DNA from: Amoebidium appalachense
Taxonomy: Eukaryota > Ichthyosporea
Length of the DNA stretch: 64,000 bases
Reading direction: 5' to 3'
Assembly (NCBI GenBank): GCA_963693365.1
Contig: CAVNZM010000005.1
Coordinates: 11,222,001-11,286,000, forward strand
The notes beneath the pieces were generated by a model, which saw only the letters and a list, made by a program, of their open reading frames with translations, was not told the DNA's origin and ran no database searches. Made by a program: the position numbers and the translations under genes. The first letter of the stretch is position 1. Every line of letters begins with the position of its first letter. Of this stretch, positions 60,730 through 64,000 are shown piece by piece.

Positions 60730-61980
60730 TCAAAGAAGAGACACCATGCTTTCGTTAGAGTCCTTTTCTTTGTGTTTTTGGAAACCAAGATCCCGATTGC
60801 GGTACCTAGCATACACGTTTTTCAACATCACACACCACGCCCAACACACAAACACAAACAAAATAACCAAAGGAACTAGCATAGGCCCCGCTTTCGCGAA
60901 CAACCGCACAAGCACCTCCTTCCTCTCGCTCAGCGGCAACAAATCTTTGTTTGTGTTTTTGTGTTCTGTTTTGTGATGGTTGGCGATTCCTTTCATTTCA
61001 CCAGAGTCCGCATTGTGCACAAGTTCCGTCACGTCCTTAAGCAAGTAGTTCTCGCCCATATCCTTGCTTCCCGTTATCTTCTTGTTAAGGTGTGTTTGGC
61101 GTACAATACCTACACCACCCTTGCACACAATAAAATCATCAAAAGTAGCCTCCTGGTTTTGCGGTGACTCCCACGTATAGTTGTTTCCACCGAAAAATGT
61201 TGAGAAGTAGAAAATGTTGATGGTGATGTTATGAGACCACCTCCATTCAATCCCAGTTTGCACCAAGGCCAAAGACCCATCCATATACGATTCTACAATG
61301 CCATTCGCCTTACCCACGTCATTCAGCTTCACCCGGGTCATGAGTGTGTGCCATTTCCCAGGGAGAAATCTCGCCTGTGAACCGTCAGAACGAGTCCAGT
61401 TCAAATCCTGCCCAAAAACATCCGGTTGGTTTGCATAGTACAGGTACTGTACCACCCGCCCTTCCTCTCTCCACATTACTCGTGCACTGAATCCATCAAT
61501 CCCGTCAGACCTGTACCCACCTGTGTTGCACCTCCCCCCACACAATCCCGGTAGTTTCCCACCCAGGTTGAACTCAAACCCTTGCTCGAATCTCACTCGG
61601 TATGCTATCCACGCTTCGGTAGTGTTCTGGTCTAACCTCACTTTGAACTGGATGGCACATGCATCCGTGTTGAAGCAGTGTTGGGGGTAAACCACGGAAA
61701 GGGCCGTGTTGTTTTCTGTTGGTTCTACGTCATCAACATCTCCGTCCACAAGAACTGTGCGTGCTGTAACGTCCACCTCTTTCATCCACATGAGACCGGG
61801 AAAGTCCTCACGAATGGACACGTTCGTGTATGGCTCTCCATGTGTGCGGTGGGAGAAGTCTTGGTGTACCATGGGTGTAGACCCATCTGCACAGTAGAAA
61901 TGTGCCGCTACTTGTGTGGAAGACGCAGTGATGTATAACAAGGAGGCAAAAAGCGGGAGACCATTCCGAGTGCTTGCCAT
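60730..61980 (-). CDS. Membrane-anchored polysaccharide lyase family 14 protein, 416 aa, single exon
   Basis: Polysaccharide lyase of the PL14-type fold (alginate or glucuronan lyases), which cut uronic-acid polymers by beta-elimination. Residues 1-26 are a signal peptide (LFASLLYITAS core). The lyase domain, about residues 100-290, shows the typical series YRVRFEQGFEFNLGGKLPGL, GFSARVMWREEG, YLYYANQPDVFGQ, LPGKWHTLMTRVKLND, GIVESYMDG and FYFSTFFGGNNYTWE then FDDFIVCKGG. A hydrophobic segment at residues about 367-389 (MLVPLVILFVFVCWAWCVML) followed by an Arg/Lys-rich tail predicts a type I membrane protein with the lyase outside. Many N-glycosylation sequons (NVS, NNT, NWT, NIT, NYT) fit secretion. 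No introns are needed, in contrast to the intron-rich genes to the left. Substrate is not predictable from sequence alone. Confidence 0.93.
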   Translation of the reverse strand: MASTRNGLPLFASLLYITASSTQVAAHFYCADGSTPMVHQDFSHRTHGEPYTNVSIREDFPGLMWMKEVDVTARTVLVDGDVDDVEPTENNTALSVVYPQHCFNTDACAIQFKVRLDQNTTEAWIAYRVRFEQGFEFNLGGKLPGLCGGRCNTGGYRSDGIDGFSARVMWREEGRVVQYLYYANQPDVFGQDLNWTRSDGSQARFLPGKWHTLMTRVKLNDVGKANGIVESYMDGSLALVQTGIEWRWSHNITINIFYFSTFFGGNNYTWESPQNQEATFDDFIVCKGGVGIVRQTHLNKKITGSKDMGENYLLKDVTELVHNADSGEMKGIANHHKTEHKNTNKDLLPLSERKEVLVRLFAKAGPMLVPLVILFVFVCWAWCVMLKNVYARYRNRDLGFQKHKEKDSNESMVSLL

Positions 61981-63079
61981 TTTGAGTGTTCTGAGTGGGA
62001 AAATCTAACACACACCCAAAAAGGCAGTTGGATGTCGTTCGTGTATTGTTGTTTAGTTGCGTTGGAACGACGATAGGGACACCCAGTTATAGGTAAAAGC
62101 AGTAGCCAGGTCTTGGCTACTTACAGAAACAACGAAGGGACACCCAACGTTTCCGATTGTTCCACGGAACACTTGCAAGTGTATTTTTTTGCCGGCACGT
62201 CCCCTTTGCACAGTTACGTTCATGCATACAGTGTGTAAAATTTTGCATACAGTACCTATGTACAACCTACGCTGCCCATACCATTACTTAGAGTTTGGGG
62301 AAGGTGTGTAAATCTGTCCTCTAAGAGCACTAGTGGTGGGTCTTCTCGGGGCAACAACTCTGTGTGTGTGTGCACAACACAGCACCAGTTCACAGCACCT
62401 GCATGTCATCATGACTTCCAGTAGCTGTGTAATGTGCGTAGCCAGCAGATGACTGGCGTTTGGACTGGCTGCACTGCTTTGGTTGGATGAATAAATCTGG
62501 CCCAGCCATGGTGAAAATTTCGAACCATGCTGCCTTTTCGAACCCTTTCGCAGGGCTGCCCAGGCAGGCGCAGGCCTGGGTGGGAGGTTTGAGCTCGTGA
62601 GAGGAGAGAGCCGAGAGTGCATTATTTTTTTTTGGTGCTGCATGGAATGTAGAGCTGCGCATACATTACGTACCAAAATAGCCATGGTGCCGCCTTCTGT
62701 GTGTTTTCACCGGGCACCATGCAACGTCCCACCTATGCTGCACAACGGTCTCCATTCACGTGAAACGAGGAGCCTCAAACTATCATTTCACTCTAAGAGG
62801 TGCACGTGAAGTTGGAGAACCTCTTTCATAAATTTGTTAAGCATGCATGCTTACGTATACGCGTGTTACGGTGTTGTTTCGGAATGGTACCAACAACTAA
62901 CACATGAGTACCTACTAGTAGCCGTTTCTCATCAGATTTTGAGACTCCTGTGCAAGCAAGAATTATTGGGCTTTTGAGTAGAATAAAACTCACGAATTTT
63001 TTCTAGGAACTCTAAACACATATGCGAGCATATGCTAAGGCCCAGTGGTGAGAAGTGGACGAAAAACGCCAACACCACA
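61981..63079. other. Spacer between the PL14 and DUF2256-DUF3253 genes
   Basis: Complex sequence without long repeats, likely the promoter of the PL14 gene at its left side and the 3-prime end of the next gene at its right. Short open frames (for example minus strand 62284-62685) resemble no family I know and lack splice context. I see no RNA gene. Confidence 0.5.
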
Positions 63080-63976
63080 TTACAACAGTCGCACTTCAAA
63101 TGGTCCTTTTGCAGTTGAAGGATCCACCACTGTTCCCCTCTGCACTATTACAGCCTTTCCCGCTGCCACCAACCTCCGTGCTGCCCTTCTAGCAGGTTCT
63201 CTTAGACCTCCCATCCCTTCTGGGTCGAGGATTCTCTCTGCCTCAGTCGGGCGCACCCCACAGTTTGCTGGTCGCTTGGCCAAAAGATTTAGGAGAGCCT
63301 CTTCCAGAGCATGATCTGTGCTAGTTAGACCCGCAGACCTGCACGAGTGGGAGCAGTACTTGATACTGTCCCACGTGGTTGCCCATTTACGCCGCCATGT
63401 TATGCGCCGACCGCACCTGAAGCATGTCTTGTCGGCTCTTGTTTGTGCTCCTTTGACAGACATACGTGTATCTTTTGTCGTTAAGGTAATGTTGTTCTTT
63501 TTCGCTTTGGAGTGACTAACATCATTATCGGGATTGAAGTTTGCCTCATCTTCAGAAGTCGACTCCCTTCGCTTTCCCCTGCGTGGTGTGCTTTTTTCCT
63601 TCACGGTGCTTTCACCTTTCAACCGAGGCTCGTTGTTTTTACTTGCGCCAAATCGGTCTCGGTTGCTTCGTATGTGGTCGTTTTCGTGGGGAAGTTTGGT
63701 GCACTCTTTTCTGTCCACTTTTGCTGGCCTATCAACGGCTGCGAGTACAGCCGGGGTTCGTGAACTCGAAACTAGAGGACTAATAGAAAAGGAGGGTTTG
63801 AGCTCACTCGAACGAGTCACTTCACTCGAGGATGAAAGAGAGCGAAATCTAGCGAGCCTGTTTGCTTTGTTTAGCATAACGGTACTAGCTAAGGGTACGT
63901 GGACGCTACGAACCATGGACTGAAGATGTCCACACGAGTGCAACCAAAGGCTCATGCTGGCAATAGAACAAAACAT
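63080..63976 (-). CDS. DUF2256-DUF3253 fusion protein, 298 aa, single exon
   Basis: The C-terminal third joins two domains common in bacteria and of unknown function. DUF2256 at residues 185-213 is a small zinc-ribbon-like motif, CFRCGRRITWRRKW ... YCSHSCR, with Cys185, 188, 208 and 212. DUF3253 follows at about 220-298, a winged-helix-like fold with ALLNLLAKRP, EPARRAARRLVAAGK and VQRGTVVDPSTAKGP. The N-terminal 180 residues are Ser/Arg/Lys-rich and low complexity, and the first 60 (Arg, Ser, hydrophobic, few acids) could be an organelle targeting sequence. ATG at 63976 is the first in frame; later Met residues within the first 40 codons are alternatives. No intron is needed. Function unknown; nucleic-acid binding is only a guess from the basic, winged-helix-like pattern. 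Confidence 0.92.
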   Translation of the reverse strand: MFCSIASMSLWLHSCGHLQSMVRSVHVPLASTVMLNKANRLARFRSLSSSSEVTRSSELKPSFSISPLVSSSRTPAVLAAVDRPAKVDRKECTKLPHENDHIRSNRDRFGASKNNEPRLKGESTVKEKSTPRRGKRRESTSEDEANFNPDNDVSHSKAKKNNITLTTKDTRMSVKGAQTRADKTCFRCGRRITWRRKWATTWDSIKYCSHSCRSAGLTSTDHALEEALLNLLAKRPANCGVRPTEAERILDPEGMGGLREPARRAARRLVAAGKAVIVQRGTVVDPSTAKGPFEVRLL

Positions 63977-64000
63977 GTTGCCTGGTTGGGTATGTGCACT

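Overview
This is nuclear DNA from a eukaryote. The genes have GT-AG introns and products typical of eukaryotes, including a sestrin, a CIA30/NDUFAF1-type complex I assembly factor and a membrane-anchored cysteine synthase. Most of the window is intron or spacer filled with (CA)n/(GT)n, (CT)n and G- or C-homopolymer runs up to 66 bases long. The gene set would suit a protist or alga near or outside the animal-fungal line, but nothing here fixes the taxon. I found no bacterial or viral gene blocks, no CRISPR array and no tRNA or rRNA gene I can stand behind.

Layout: 1-4.4 kb holds repeats plus one doubtful minus-strand exon. 4470-12462 (+) is a 10-exon cysteine synthase (375 aa). 27756-14613 (-) is a 16-exon sestrin (605 aa) convergent with it. 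29571-38039 (+) is an 8-exon CIA30 protein (243 aa), divergent from sestrin. 39854-41750 (+) is a 3-exon secreted sphingomyelinase-like phosphodiesterase (360 aa). 41.9-43.3 kb is an almost pure low-complexity block. 46004-52078 (+) is a multi-exon pseudokinase, and in-frame exons to 55782 probably form an alternative acidic C-terminus. 60730-61980 (-) is a single-exon membrane-anchored PL14 polysaccharide lyase (416 aa). 63080-63976 (-) is a single-exon DUF2256-DUF3253 protein (298 aa).

Exon models were built by hand from splice sites, reading phase and family similarity. In the four intron-rich models with complete phase bookkeeping, every junction keeps the frame, which is the main support. 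The genes do not form one pathway. Loose links are sulphur and amino-acid metabolism or sensing (cysteine synthase, sestrin), mitochondria (CIA30, and possibly the cysteine synthase through its N-terminal anchor) and cell-surface or secreted hydrolases (sphingomyelinase, PL14).

The most unusual content is structural. Exon edges with their splice sites are copied into flanking introns in three genes. Microsatellites sit directly on splice junctions. A family of short dispersed elements is bounded by G or C runs, and one CIA30 intron carries a MITE-like element with near-perfect inverted ends and TA flanks. The sestrin lacks several residues of the leucine pocket known from human SESN2.
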